Assembly (NCBI GenBank): GCA_024638845.1
Contig: JAHEJN010000010.1
Coordinates: 1 to 59,075, forward strand
Source: Acidimicrobiales bacterium
Lineage (GTDB): Bacteria; Actinomycetota; Acidimicrobiia; Acidimicrobiales; JAHEJN01
Length of the DNA: 59,075 nt
Reading direction: 5' to 3'
The stretch's first letter is position 1, and every line of letters starts with the position of its first letter. This document shows, one piece after another, positions 44,713-53,997 of the stretch. The notes beneath the pieces are model-generated. The model saw only the letters and a program-made list of their open reading frames with translations, was not told the DNA's origin and searched no databases. Position numbers and translations under genes: made by a program.

Positions 44713-45327
44713 ATGGGATTCCTCGACGGTTTCGGCCTCACCTTCGGCAAGCTCTTCGACGAGCGGGTCACCACCGAGTACCCCGAAGAGAAGCGGCCAA
44801 AGGCTCTCCGCACCCACGGCCGTCACGTGCTCGGTCGCAGTGAAGACGGCATGGAGAAGTGCATCGGCTGCGAGCTGTGCGCCGGTGTGTGTCCGGCCAA
44901 CTGCATCTATGTCCGTGGGCTCGACAATCCTCCCGACGATCCCGTCTCGCCCGGCGAGCGGTACGGGTACGTGTACGAGATCAACTACCTCCGCTGCATC
45001 CACTGCGACCTGTGTGTCGAAGCGTGCCCCACCGAGGCCATCACCGAGACCAAGATGTTCGAGTTCTCCTTCACCAACCGATCCGATGCGATCTACACCA
45101 AGGACGACCTGTTGGTCGGCGACGACGGCAGGCCCCAGCACCTTCCGTGGGAGGACTGGCGCCCGGGTGAGGACGAGCACACGTCGGCCTGGATGCGCGC
45201 CACGGCTCCGTCGGGCGACGCCAGCTACGCCGGCAAGATCGCCTGGAGCAGTGAGCTCGGCTACGGAACACGCGCCGCAGAAGAAGGCCAGACCGAAGAT
45301 GACTCGGTCGCGGGGGCCGAGGAGTAA
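44713..45327 (+). CDS. nuoI: NADH-quinone oxidoreductase subunit I
   Basis: Holds [4Fe-4S] clusters N6a and N6b. The 204 residues have two full motifs, [15 protein letters not shown] and [15 protein letters not shown]. The C-terminal 60 residues continue with conserved [18 protein letters not shown] and then a variable acidic tail. Its stop overlaps nuoJ (TAATG). Confidence 0.95.
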   Translation: MGFLDGFGLTFGKLFDERVTTEYPEEKRPKALRTHGRHVLGRSEDGMEKCIGCELCAGVCPANCIYVRGLDNPPDDPVSPGERYGYVYEINYLRCIHCDLCVEACPTEAITETKMFEFSFTNRSDAIYTKDDLLVGDDGRPQHLPWEDWRPGEDEHTSAWMRATAPSGDASYAGKIAWSSELGYGTRAAEEGQTEDDSVAGAEE

Positions 45328-45983
45328 TGGAGACGGCCGTCTTCCTGATCGCTGGTGCGTTCGCGCTGATCGGTGCGCTGGGTGTGGTCCTCAACCGCAA
45401 TCCGGTCCATGCCGCGCTCAGTCTGGTGATGACCCTGTTCGCGGTGGCGGTGCTCTTCGTCGCCCAGGAAGCGCATCTCCTGGCGGCAGTTCAGGTGATC
45501 GTGTACGCCGGTGCCATCGTCGTTCTCTTCCTGTTCGTCATCATGTTGCTCGGCGTCGACACCGCAGAGAATCTCGAGGTCGAACCCATCGCAGGTCAAC
45601 GTCCGCTGGCGCTGGGGATCGGTGTCGGTGTCATGACGCTCGCCGTCGTGGCCGTTGCGGTGATCGGCAACGGTGCCACCGGCGCACGGGGGGTGACCGC
45701 ACCCATCCAGCCCGAGACGGTGAGGGCGAACGTCCAACAGGTCGCCGAGGTCCTGTTCACCGATCAGATCGTGGCCTTCGAGCTGACCGCGCTGCTGCTC
45801 ACGGTGGCGGTGGTCGGCGCCGTCGTGCTCGCCCGCAGGCCCGAGGGCGACTACCAGCCCGCCCCCGAGTCGGCGCTCGATCAACAACGGCGCGAGGCCA
45901 CCGAGTCGATCGAGAATGCGGCCGAAACCGTCGAGGAGACGGCCGAAGCGGCGGCCGAAGCCGATGCCGGGGTCGAGACATGA
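45327..45983 (+). CDS. nuoJ: NADH-quinone oxidoreductase subunit J
   Basis: Five-helix membrane subunit. The 218 residues show [17 protein letters not shown] and the pi-bulge helix [21 protein letters not shown] typical of NuoJ. The C-terminal 45 residues are an Ala/Glu-rich extension likely to form a charged helix. The stop overlaps nuoK (ATGA). Confidence 0.93.
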   Translation: METAVFLIAGAFALIGALGVVLNRNPVHAALSLVMTLFAVAVLFVAQEAHLLAAVQVIVYAGAIVVLFLFVIMLLGVDTAENLEVEPIAGQRPLALGIGVGVMTLAVVAVAVIGNGATGARGVTAPIQPETVRANVQQVAEVLFTDQIVAFELTALLLTVAVVGAVVLARRPEGDYQPAPESALDQQRREATESIENAAETVEETAEAAAEADAGVET

Positions 45984-46285
45984 TCGTCACCACGTCGTGG
46001 TACCTGATCCTCGCGGCGCTGATCTTCGCCATCGGCGCCGTCGGGCTGCTGGTGCGGCGAAACCCATTGGTCATGTTCATGTGTGTCGAGCTCATGCTGA
46101 ATGCGGTGAGCCTCACCTTCGTCGCCTTCGCCCGCGACCTCGACGACATCGGCGGCCAGGTCAGCGTGTTCTTCGTGCTCGTCGTCGCCGCGGCCGAGGT
46201 CGTGGTCGGCCTGGCCATCATCGTCGCGGTGATGCGCCGCCGGCCGGGCGCGACCGCCGACGACCTCTCGGTTCTCAGGGGCTGA
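45980..46285 (+). CDS. nuoK: NADH-quinone oxidoreductase subunit K
   Basis: Three-helix antiporter-like subunit of 101 residues, the usual length. [20 protein letters not shown]-type sequence and [20 protein letters not shown] carry the two conserved membrane glutamates. It starts inside the nuoJ stop and is followed one base later by nuoL. Confidence 0.94.
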   Translation: MIVTTSWYLILAALIFAIGAVGLLVRRNPLVMFMCVELMLNAVSLTFVAFARDLDDIGGQVSVFFVLVVAAAEVVVGLAIIVAVMRRRPGATADDLSVLRG

Positions 46286-46286
46286 C

Positions 46287-48191
46287 GTGGAAGAGCTCGT
46301 GTGGCTGATCCCCGCGTTGCCCCTGCTCGGTTTCGCCCTGCTCGTCGTGGGCGGCCGCCGGCTCGGTGAACCCCACGCCGGTCTGCTGGCCACGGCCATG
46401 ATGGCCGGTTCCTTCGCGGCCTCGGTCGCCGTGTTCATCGGCCTGTTGGGCCGCGACGCCGAAAACCGGTTCTACGAGCTCACCCTGTTCGAGTGGATTC
46501 CCGCCGGTGACTTCAGCGTCGACGTCGGCTTCCTGGCCGATCCGCTGTCGGTCACCATGACCCTGTTCATAACCGGCGTGGGAACCCTCATCCACCTCTT
46601 CGCCGTGGGGTACATGCACGGCGACCCGAAGTTCTCGAAGTTCTTCGTGTACCTCAACCTGTTCGCCTTCTCCATGCTGATGCTCGTGTTGGGCGACAAC
46701 CTGCTCATCACCTTCCTCGGATGGGAGGGCGTGGGCGCGTGCTCGTACCTCCTCATCTCGTTCTGGTTCGACGAGGAGGCCAATGCCACGGCCGGCAAGA
46801 AGGCGTTCGTCACCAACCGGGTCGGCGACTGGGGCTTCATGGTCGCCATCTTCCTCGCCTTCTTCACCTTCGGCTCGATCAACTACGGCGACATGTTCTC
46901 GGGCGCCAACGGCATGGCCGCATCCACCGCCACCGCCATCACGGTGCTGTTGCTCGTCGGCGCCGCCGGCAAGTCGGCCCAGTTCCCGCTCTACCTCTGG
47001 CTACCCGACGCCATGGCCGGCCCCACACCGGTCTCGGCGTTCATCCACGCGGCCACGATGGTGACCTCGGGCGTCTACCTGCTGACCCGCATGAACCCCA
47101 TCATCGCCGAGGCCAGCAGCTGGGCCCCGAACCTCATCGCCTGGGTGGGGCTGTTCACCGCCCTGTTCGCCGCCAGCATCGCCGTCGCCCAGAACGACAT
47201 CAAGAAGGTGCTGGCGTACTCCACCGTGAGCCAGCTCGGTTTCATGTTCGTCGCCGTCGGGTCGGGCGTGTACGTCGCGGCCATCTTCCACATGATCACC
47301 CACGCCTTCTTCAAGGCCCTGTTGTTCCTCGGTGCCGGTTCGGTCATCCACGGCATGCACCACGAGCAGGACATGCGCCGCTACGGCGGACTGGCCAAGG
47401 TCATGCCCATCACCGCCGCCACCATGGTCCTTGGCTGGCTGGCCATCGCGGGCGTACCGCCGTTCTCCGGCTTCTGGTCGAAGGACGAGATCCTGCTCGG
47501 GGCCTACCAGGACAACCCGACCATGTGGGCGCTGCTGCTCGTCGCCGCCATTCTCACCGCCTTCTACATGAGCCGGGCCATCTTCCTCACCTTCTTCGGC
47601 GCCCGTCGGTGGGACGCCGAGATCGACGGCGAGGCACCGGACCACCCGGTTCAGCCTCATGAGTCGCCCATCACGATGTGGCTGCCGTTGGTCGCCCTGG
47701 CCGGGCTCGGCGTCGTCGGCGGCGTCTTGAACCTGCCCTTCACCGGCAGCACCAAGCGGCTCGAGCACTGGCTCGAGCCGTCGCTGTTCGGCAACGAGCA
47801 GCTCATCACCGAGACCACGGCCACCAAGTGGGTGCTGGCGATCGTGGCCATCGTCGCCGGCGCTGTGGGCATCGTGGTCGCGTTCGTGGTGTACGTGAAG
47901 AAGCGAGTCGACGCCTCGACGATCGAGCAGCCGATCCTGGCCGAGGGGTGGGGCTATGACCTCGCGGTGTCGGACTTCATGGGTGGCCCGGGTCGCAAGG
48001 GGTTCGAGGGCGTGACCTGGTTCGATCGCCGGATCATCGACGGAGCGGTGAACGGCGCGGCCGGTCTCGTTCGCTCGGGTGGATCGCTGCTCGGTCGGCT
48101 GCAGACGGGCTATGTGCGTTCGTCGGCGGCGGGAATCGGCCTCGGCGCCGTCGCTCTGCTCGTCTACTTCCTGTCGAGGACCACCCTGTGA
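46287..48191 (+). CDS. nuoL: NADH-quinone oxidoreductase subunit L
   Basis: Largest proton-translocating membrane subunit, with the lateral helix. The 634 residues include the N-terminal FSVDVGFLADPLSVTM, FLGWEGVGACSYLLI, SAQFPLYLWLPDAMAGPTPV, KKVLAYSTVSQLGFMF and HAFFKALLFLGAGSVIH, with many membrane helices to the end. GTG 46287 follows nuoK; the stop overlaps nuoM. Confidence 0.95.
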   Translation: MEELVWLIPALPLLGFALLVVGGRRLGEPHAGLLATAMMAGSFAASVAVFIGLLGRDAENRFYELTLFEWIPAGDFSVDVGFLADPLSVTMTLFITGVGTLIHLFAVGYMHGDPKFSKFFVYLNLFAFSMLMLVLGDNLLITFLGWEGVGACSYLLISFWFDEEANATAGKKAFVTNRVGDWGFMVAIFLAFFTFGSINYGDMFSGANGMAASTATAITVLLLVGAAGKSAQFPLYLWLPDAMAGPTPVSAFIHAATMVTSGVYLLTRMNPIIAEASSWAPNLIAWVGLFTALFAASIAVAQNDIKKVLAYSTVSQLGFMFVAVGSGVYVAAIFHMITHAFFKALLFLGAGSVIHGMHHEQDMRRYGGLAKVMPITAATMVLGWLAIAGVPPFSGFWSKDEILLGAYQDNPTMWALLLVAAILTAFYMSRAIFLTFFGARRWDAEIDGEAPDHPVQPHESPITMWLPLVALAGLGVVGGVLNLPFTGSTKRLEHWLEPSLFGNEQLITETTATKWVLAIVAIVAGAVGIVVAFVVYVKKRVDASTIEQPILAEGWGYDLAVSDFMGGPGRKGFEGVTWFDRRIIDGAVNGAAGLVRSGGSLLGRLQTGYVRSSAAGIGLGAVALLVYFLSRTTL

Positions 48192-49780
48192 CGCCCGTCG
48201 TCGCCGAGGCCTCCTTCGCCGTCATCCCTGCGTTGGTGTTGGTACCGCTGGTCGGGGCGGTCGTGGTCGCGCTGTTGCCGCGCGCCATGGCGATGCTCGC
48301 CAAGCCGCTGGCGGTCATGTTCTCGTCGACCGCGGCCGCCATCACCGTCTGGATCCTGGTCGAGTTCGACAAGGCCGACCCCGGAATGCAGTTCGTGTCG
48401 AGCCAGAGCTGGATCGATGCCCTCGGCATCTCGTGGTCGGCCGGAATCGACGGCATCTCGTTGTTCCTCGTCGTGCTCACCGGCGTGTTGTTCCCCCTGG
48501 CCATGGTTGCCGTCGACCCGGGCCACGATCACAAGGCGTACTACGCCTGGTTGCTGGTTCTCCAGGGTGGGTGCCTCGGGGTCTTCGTGGCTCTCGACCT
48601 GTTCATGTTCTTCGTGTTCTTCGAGATCGTCCTGGTGCCGATGTACTTCCTCATCGGCAAGTGGGGTCACGGCGCACGCGAGTACGCCGCCACGAAGTTC
48701 TTCCTGTACACGATGCTCGGCTCGGCCCTCATGCTCGTCGGGATCATCGCCCTGGTGGCCCTGCACGCCCGGGCAACCGGTGGAGACATCACCTTCGATC
48801 TGGTGGAGCTGGCCGAGACGCAGGCCGTTGCGACCAACACCGCGCGATGGATCTTCGTCAGTTTCGCCGTGGCGTTCGCGGTGAAGGTGCCGATCTTCCC
48901 GCTCCACACCTGGCTGCCCGACGCCCACACCGAGGCCCCCACCGCCGGTTCGGTCATCCTGGCCGGCGTCATGCTCAAGCTGGGCACCTACGGATTCCTC
49001 CGGCTGGGGCTGTACCTGTTCCCCGAAGCGGCCGTATGGGCCGCTCCGGTCATGATCACCCTCGGTGTGATCGGCATCATCTACGGCGCCATCGTCGCCA
49101 CGATGCAGAAGGATCTCAAGCGTCTCGTCGCCTACTCGTCGGTGGCTCACCTCGGCTTCATCGTGCTCGGCACCTTCGCCCTCAACACCGAGGGCATCGA
49201 GGGGGGCGTGGCGCAGATGATCAACCACGGCATCTCCACCGGCGCCCTCTTCCTCCTCGTCGGCTGGATGTACGAACGCCTCCACACCCGCCAGATCGCC
49301 GAGATGGGTGGTCTGCAGCAGTCGGCGCCGATCTTCGCCGGTGTGTTCACGGTGGTGATGCTCTCGTCGATCGGCCTTCCTGGGCTCAATGGGTTCGTCG
49401 GTGAGTTCCTCACGCTGCTCGGCGCGTTCAACGCCCACCGCTGGTGGGCGGTGGTGGCGGCCACAGGAGTGATCCTGGCGGCGCTGTATCTCCTGTGGGC
49501 CTATCAACGGGCGTTCCACGGCAGACCCCGCGGCGATCACGCCGAGATGACCGAGCTGGGCATGGTCGAGAGTCTGGTGATCATCCCGTTCCTCGTCGCG
49601 ATCGTGTTCCTCGGCGTGTATCCCAAGCCCATGCTCGAACGCATCGAGCCGGCCGTCGACTCGTTGGTCGCCCACATCGAGACCCACGTCCCCGACTTCG
49701 CCGAGCCGGTGGCCAACCAGGGTGGCGGCGGCGGCTTCGACGACATCGAGGTCGAAGAACACGAGGGGGAGGCCGAGTGA
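48188..49780 (+). CDS. nuoM: NADH-quinone oxidoreductase subunit M
   Basis: Antiporter-like proton-pumping subunit, 530 residues. Signatures are MFFVFFEIVLVPMYFLIGKW (with the conserved helix-5 Glu), KVPIFPLHTWLPDAHTEAPT, KLGTYGFLRLGLYLFPEA and KRLVAYSSVAHLGFIVLG. The C-terminal 30 residues are acidic and Gly-rich. GTG 48188 overlaps nuoL by four bases; the stop overlaps nuoN (TGATG). Confidence 0.95.
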   Translation: MTPVVAEASFAVIPALVLVPLVGAVVVALLPRAMAMLAKPLAVMFSSTAAAITVWILVEFDKADPGMQFVSSQSWIDALGISWSAGIDGISLFLVVLTGVLFPLAMVAVDPGHDHKAYYAWLLVLQGGCLGVFVALDLFMFFVFFEIVLVPMYFLIGKWGHGAREYAATKFFLYTMLGSALMLVGIIALVALHARATGGDITFDLVELAETQAVATNTARWIFVSFAVAFAVKVPIFPLHTWLPDAHTEAPTAGSVILAGVMLKLGTYGFLRLGLYLFPEAAVWAAPVMITLGVIGIIYGAIVATMQKDLKRLVAYSSVAHLGFIVLGTFALNTEGIEGGVAQMINHGISTGALFLLVGWMYERLHTRQIAEMGGLQQSAPIFAGVFTVVMLSSIGLPGLNGFVGEFLTLLGAFNAHRWWAVVAATGVILAALYLLWAYQRAFHGRPRGDHAEMTELGMVESLVIIPFLVAIVFLGVYPKPMLERIEPAVDSLVAHIETHVPDFAEPVANQGGGGGFDDIEVEEHEGEAE

Positions 49781-51282
49781 TGCTCGCTCAGGTCGAACCC
49801 ATCGTCACGCCCGAGATCGCCTGGACCGGGCTGGTGCCGCTCATCATTCTCGGTGGCGGTGCGGTGCTGATTCTCACCGTCTGGTCGCTGGCCGGCCGCT
49901 ATCTGCCCTCCTGGTCGTCGTCGGCGGTTGCGGCGGCCATCGCCCTCGGGGGCACGGCAGGCTCCATCCACCTGTGGTTGCGCGTCACCGACGACGACCG
50001 GGGCCCGTTCGGTGTCGCGGCGAATGCGCTCGGCGTCGACGGCTTCTCGGTGCTGCTCACCATGCTCATCTCGGTGGCAACGGCGTTGTGCGCCGTTCTG
50101 GCGATGGCGTACCTCGAGCGCGAGAAGCTCGACCGGCCCGAGTACCCGGTCCTGCTGCTCCTTTCGGCGTCGGGTGGCGTGGTCATGGCCATGGCGAACG
50201 ACCTCATCGTCTTGTTCGTCGGGCTCGAGATCCTCTCCATCTCGGTGTACGTGCTGGCCGCGTTCCACGCCCGCCGCGAGCAGTCACAGGAGGCGGGCAT
50301 GAAGTACTTCGTGCTCGGGGCCTTCTCCTCGGCGTTCTTCCTCTACGGCATCGCGCTCACCTACGGTGCCACGGGCTCCACCAACCTCATCGACATACGC
50401 GAGTACCTCGCCGCGGTCGTCCTGGTCGACGATGCGCTGTTGCTGGCCGGCTTCGCCTTCCTGCTGGTCGGTCTCGGGTTCAAGGTCTCGGCGGTCCCGT
50501 TCCACGCATGGACGCCCGACGTGTACCAGGGCGCGCCCTCACCGGTGGTCGCCTTCATGGCCTCGGCGGTCAAGGTGGCCGGGTTTGCCGCGCTGCTCCG
50601 CGTGTTCGTCCTCACCTTCGATCAGTACGCCGACGACTGGCAGCCGATCGTGTACGCCATCGCGGTCGCGACACTGCTGCTCGGTGCCATCCTCGCAACG
50701 GTGCAGACCGACGTGAAGCGAATGCTCGCGTACTCGTCGATCAGCCACGCCGGCTTCATGCTGGTCGGCGTCGAGGCGGCCAGCGCCCAGGGCACCGAAG
50801 CGGTGGTCTTCTACCTCATCGCCTACAGCTTCCTCGTCATCGGGAGCTTCGCCGTGGTCGGCATCGTGTCGGGCGAGGGCGACAGCCACACGTCGGTCTC
50901 CGATTTCGCCGGCCTGTCCCGCCGACGGCCCTGGCTGGCGTTCCTCTTCACCGTGTTGTTGCTCGCGCAGGCGGGCGTGCCGCTCACGACCGGGTTCTTC
51001 GCCAAGTTCCTCACGATCACCGCGGCCGTCGACGAACGGTCGTGGGCCCTGGCCATCGTGGCCATGATCTCGGCGGTCATCGCCGCGTTCCTGTACCTCC
51101 GGATCATGGTCAGCATGTGGCTGGCCGACGTCGACACCGAGCGCTCGGCCGCGCTGCCGATTCCGGTCACCACCGGAGTGGTGCTGGTGCTCACCGTGGC
51201 CTTCACGATGGTGTTCGGGATCTGGCCCGAGCCCATCGTCGACCTCGCCCGCGACGCCGTCCCGGCCCTGATCCGAGGCTAG
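49780..51282 (+). CDS. nuoN: NADH-quinone oxidoreductase subunit N
   Basis: Third antiporter-like subunit, 500 residues. It has LFVGLEILSISVYVLAAFH, GLGFKVSAVPFHAWTPDVYQG, SPVVAFMASAVKVAGFAALL and DVKRMLAYSSISHAGFMLVG. ATG 49780 shares a base with the nuoM stop; a GTG three bases earlier is also possible. This is the last gene of the 21-kb co-directional electron-transport block; the next gene is convergent, 39 bases away. Confidence 0.95.
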   Translation: MLAQVEPIVTPEIAWTGLVPLIILGGGAVLILTVWSLAGRYLPSWSSSAVAAAIALGGTAGSIHLWLRVTDDDRGPFGVAANALGVDGFSVLLTMLISVATALCAVLAMAYLEREKLDRPEYPVLLLLSASGGVVMAMANDLIVLFVGLEILSISVYVLAAFHARREQSQEAGMKYFVLGAFSSAFFLYGIALTYGATGSTNLIDIREYLAAVVLVDDALLLAGFAFLLVGLGFKVSAVPFHAWTPDVYQGAPSPVVAFMASAVKVAGFAALLRVFVLTFDQYADDWQPIVYAIAVATLLLGAILATVQTDVKRMLAYSSISHAGFMLVGVEAASAQGTEAVVFYLIAYSFLVIGSFAVVGIVSGEGDSHTSVSDFAGLSRRRPWLAFLFTVLLLAQAGVPLTTGFFAKFLTITAAVDERSWALAIVAMISAVIAAFLYLRIMVSMWLADVDTERSAALPIPVTTGVVLVLTVAFTMVFGIWPEPIVDLARDAVPALIRG

Positions 51283-51321
51283 TCAGCGGCGCAACGACGA
51301 TTCCGATCGCCACACTCGCCG

Positions 51322-52203
51322 TCATCGCGGAGTGACGACCGTGTTCGACTCGAAGCCGATCCACCAGGTGAGGCGAGGGCCGCGAACCGCGAAGCTCACC
51401 AGTGTCGGGTCGGGTCCGGCGACGAGCTCTCCGGTGCCCCGCAACATCAACCCGTACTTGTCGGTCGGATGGGGACCGTTGCTCGCGTCGAGGGTGATGG
51501 CGATCGCCGAGTCGCGCCGTCGACCGGTGCGTTGCACGACGCTCCGGGGAATCGAGGCCCGCCGCGTGGCGGAATCCCAGGCTGCAGGCAGGGCCACCGG
51601 ACCAGCGGCCGAGAGGTACGACAGACTGCACTCCGATTCGGCCTCGTCCTCGACAAGCGCTCCCACCGGCTCCGGAAGCTGTCGGGTGTCGAGCGGGGCG
51701 GCCGCGCCGGGAGCGGCGATGTCGGGTGCCTGTGGCGATACGCGACGCCACTGGCCGCCGGCATCGACGATCTCGTGTCCCTCGATGGTGATCGTGTGGT
51801 CGGGCCGGGCCGCAACGAGAACCCGGCCGGCAACGTTCCAGGCGACGGGTATGGACCTCATGATCTTGGCGTATCCGGCCATCGCGGTGAGCTGCGCGAC
51901 TCCGAGTCGGCCGACGGCCGCACCCGACAGGCTCCAACCGATCGGATCTGCGACAGCGTCGATCGGTGCGAGCGCGTCGAACACCGTGGCTCGACCCGAC
52001 TGCACCACGAGAGTGCCGCAGCGACTCACCGCAGTTGCCGCGATCGGACAGCGAGCGAGGAGCCGTCGCTTGTATGCCCGGCGCGACGTCGTGGTCCAGT
52101 ACCGGCCGTAGGCGGAGACACCGGCCTGGGGCGTGAGATGCGGTCCGCTCGCAGCGAGGACCGCGAAGGGCTGGAAGCCGTCGCTGCGCCGAGGCTGGGT
52201 CAC
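51322..52203 (-). CDS. Pyridoxamine 5'-phosphate oxidase-like (split-barrel) protein
   Basis: A 293-residue protein whose C-terminal part has a split-barrel flavin-binding appearance: DASNGPHPTDKYGLMLRGTGEL, followed by a short strand and WWIGFESNTVVTP. A second stretch, SIPVAWNVAGRVLVAARPD near the middle, suggests a duplicated barrel. This resembles actinobacterial PPOX-type proteins using FMN or F420, but no cofactor residue can be assigned. GTG 52203 overlaps the stop of the SRPBCC gene upstream, so the two form an operon. An opposite-strand frame over the same bases is Ser/Arg-rich and rejected. Confidence 0.6.
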   Translation of the reverse strand: MTQPRRSDGFQPFAVLAASGPHLTPQAGVSAYGRYWTTTSRRAYKRRLLARCPIAATAVSRCGTLVVQSGRATVFDALAPIDAVADPIGWSLSGAAVGRLGVAQLTAMAGYAKIMRSIPVAWNVAGRVLVAARPDHTITIEGHEIVDAGGQWRRVSPQAPDIAAPGAAAPLDTRQLPEPVGALVEDEAESECSLSYLSAAGPVALPAAWDSATRRASIPRSVVQRTGRRRDSAIAITLDASNGPHPTDKYGLMLRGTGELVAGPDPTLVSFAVRGPRLTWWIGFESNTVVTPR

Positions 52204-52712
52204 GCGCCGGCGCCTTTGGTCACCCTCAGATTCGGATCGTCGGGATCGATGCCGAGATGGTCATAGAGGCGGTTGGCGAAGGTGTCGCCGGCCCGATCGG
52301 CGGTGACGGCCATGATCCTCTCGACCGGGACTCTCGACAGCTGCGGGAGCGGCAGCTCGACGCACACGGTGATGTCGATCTCGAGGCGGCTCAGCCGGGG
52401 TCCGAGCTCGGTGAGCACATAGGTGCCGTTGGCGCCGGCCCGCTCGGTCGACCCATCCGGTGGCACATGGTGGAAGTCGAGCCGACTCGGCGCGATGAAG
52501 GTCATCTGTTCGGTGAACGACGGGGCAACGGTCAGCCCGAGCCCGGAGATCCCCGTGAGTCGCCACGTCCAGATGTCGCCTTCGGCCTCGATGGTGTCGA
52601 TCAGCGGGGTGAAGTCGGCCAAGAGGTCGGGCTCGACGAGCACCTCCCACACGGCACCGCGGTTGACGGGGACGACGGCCACAGACAGATTCCGGGTCGA
52701 GAAGGTGTTCAT
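52200..52712 (-). CDS. SRPBCC/START-like lipid- or polyketide-binding fold protein
   Basis: The 170 residues fit the SRPBCC layout: an N-terminal strand SVAVVPVNRGAVWEVLVEPDLLADFTP-type opening, a central beta-sheet with RLDFHHVPPDGSTERAGANGTYVLTELG, and a C-terminal helix RIMAVTADRAGDTFANRLYDHLG. Such proteins bind hydrophobic ligands in a helix-grip cavity. The ligand is unknown. It precedes and is coupled to the PPOX-like gene. No clear promoter or Shine-Dalgarno is seen before ATG 52712. Confidence 0.6.
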   Translation of the reverse strand: MNTFSTRNLSVAVVPVNRGAVWEVLVEPDLLADFTPLIDTIEAEGDIWTWRLTGISGLGLTVAPSFTEQMTFIAPSRLDFHHVPPDGSTERAGANGTYVLTELGPRLSRLEIDITVCVELPLPQLSRVPVERIMAVTADRAGDTFANRLYDHLGIDPDDPNLRVTKGAGA

Positions 52713-52796
52713 GAACGGTTCGGATCCTTCGATTGGTCGGCTCCATCATGGTCGGGTCGGACCGGATCGACGACACCGCGGGGTCTGGTCACGAAC

Positions 52797-52802
52797 TAGC
52801 GT
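52797..52802 (+). promoter_or_regulatory. -10 element TAGCGT for pterin dehydratase–VOC gene, leaderless type
   Basis: TAGCGT ends 6 bases before the ATG at 52809. The same hexamer serves as the -10 of rex. Confidence 0.45.
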
Positions 52803-52808
52803 GCACCC

Positions 52809-53480
52809 ATGCCCGATCGCCTGAGCGCCGAGGACTTCGACGCCCGCCCCGATCTGCCCGACTGGCGCTACATCCTGGGTGGGATCGACGCCACGTTTCG
52901 ACTCGCGTCGTTCCAGCAGGCCGGCGAGCTCATTGCCAGGGTCGCCGAGCTGGCCGATGCCGCCGACCACCATCCCGACCTCGACCTTCGCTGGCCGGGC
53001 GTGGTCCACGTGCGGCTCTCCACCCACGACCAGGGCGGGCTCACCACGCTCGACACCGACCTCGCCAGAGCCGTCTCGGCGTTGGCGGCAGAGAGCGGGG
53101 CCACCAGCGACCCGACCCGCGCGGTGGTCACCGAGATCGCCATCGATGCGCTCGACGCGTCGGCCATCATCCCGTTCTGGCAGGCCGTCCTCGGATACGT
53201 ACCCGCCCACCCCGAGAGCGCCCACGAATCGCCCACGCTCGTCGACCCGCGGCACCGCGGGCCCTCGATCTGGTTCCAGCAGATGGATGTACCCCGCCCC
53301 GAGCGCAGCACCATTCACCTCGACATCGAGGTGGCCCACGATGTCGCGACCCAACGGGTGACGGCGGCGCTCGATGCCGGCGGCCGGTTGGTGACCGACG
53401 CGTATGCCCCGTCGTTCTGGGTCCTGGCCGACCCGGAGGGCAACGAGGCGTGTGTGTGCACGTGGCAGGCCCGAGCCTGA
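52809..53480 (+). CDS. Fusion: 4a-hydroxytetrahydrobiopterin dehydratase-like + VOC/glyoxalase-like domain
   Basis: The 223-residue protein has an N-terminal pterin-4a-carbinolamine dehydratase domain (about 1-100): DWRYILGGIDATFRLASF, then the active-site ADHHPDLDLRW and VVHVRLSTHDQGGLT. The second half is a VOC-type domain with IAIDALDASAIIPFWQAVLG, IWFQQMDVPRPE, IHLDIEV and FWVLADPEGNEACVCT. Dehydratase enzymes recycle oxidised pterins or moonlight as cofactors; the VOC half may bind the pterin product or a different metabolite. A TAGCGT hexamer precedes the ATG by 6 bases. Confidence 0.82.
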   Translation: MPDRLSAEDFDARPDLPDWRYILGGIDATFRLASFQQAGELIARVAELADAADHHPDLDLRWPGVVHVRLSTHDQGGLTTLDTDLARAVSALAAESGATSDPTRAVVTEIAIDALDASAIIPFWQAVLGYVPAHPESAHESPTLVDPRHRGPSIWFQQMDVPRPERSTIHLDIEVAHDVATQRVTAALDAGGRLVTDAYAPSFWVLADPEGNEACVCTWQARA

Positions 53481-53499
53481 GCTCGGACCGTTCGCCCGC

Positions 53500-53874
53500 T
53501 CACCGGTGCTGGTCGATGAGGATCGGGTTGCCGTCGGGATCGATCAGCATGATCGACGCGGGGCCCTCCGGGTTGTCGTCGGGCACGATGGACGTGAGCT
53601 CGATGCCTGCCGCCTCGAGCCGTCGCTGGATCTCACGCACGTCGGTGAAGGGGTCGACGAGGCTCATGTCGTTGGCCCAGCCCGGGTTGAACGTGAGCAT
53701 GTTCTGGTCGAACATGTCGTGGAACAGGCCGATCACGGTGGCCCCGTTCACCATGATGAGCCAGTTCTGGTCGGCATCGCCGCCGGTGACCTCGAAGCCG
53801 AGCGCTTCGTAGAACGCCCGAGATCGACCGAGGTCGGCCACTGTGAGGCTGATCGAGAATGCTCCGAGGTCCAC
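53500..53874 (-). CDS. VOC-family (glyoxalase/bleomycin resistance-like) protein
   Basis: A 124-residue single-module VOC protein with paired beta-alpha-beta-beta-beta units: [22 protein letters not shown] at the start, [17 protein letters not shown], and at the end [17 protein letters not shown]. The usual metal-ligand positions are only partly filled, so substrate and metal use cannot be predicted. GTG 53874 has AAGGAG seven bases upstream on the reverse strand. It is convergent with the pterin dehydratase–VOC gene and divergent from the macroglobulin gene. Confidence 0.82.
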   Translation of the reverse strand: MDLGAFSISLTVADLGRSRAFYEALGFEVTGGDADQNWLIMVNGATVIGLFHDMFDQNMLTFNPGWANDMSLVDPFTDVREIQRRLEAAGIELTSIVPDDNPEGPASIMLIDPDGNPILIDQHR

Positions 53875-53997
53875 GGCGTCGCTCCTTGGCGATGGAATGC
53901 TCTGGTCGACACGATTCTGGCCGATGGGAACCAGACTGGTGAGGACATCGTCTGAATCCCACGATCGCCCGAGACGCGGCGGCGAAGCGAGGCCGAG

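Noticed and set aside
51332-52111. Forward 259-codon frame opposite the PPOX-like gene
   Set aside because: Ser/Arg/Pro-rich with no motif, while the reverse frame has recognisable split-barrel sequence and a four-base overlap with the upstream gene.
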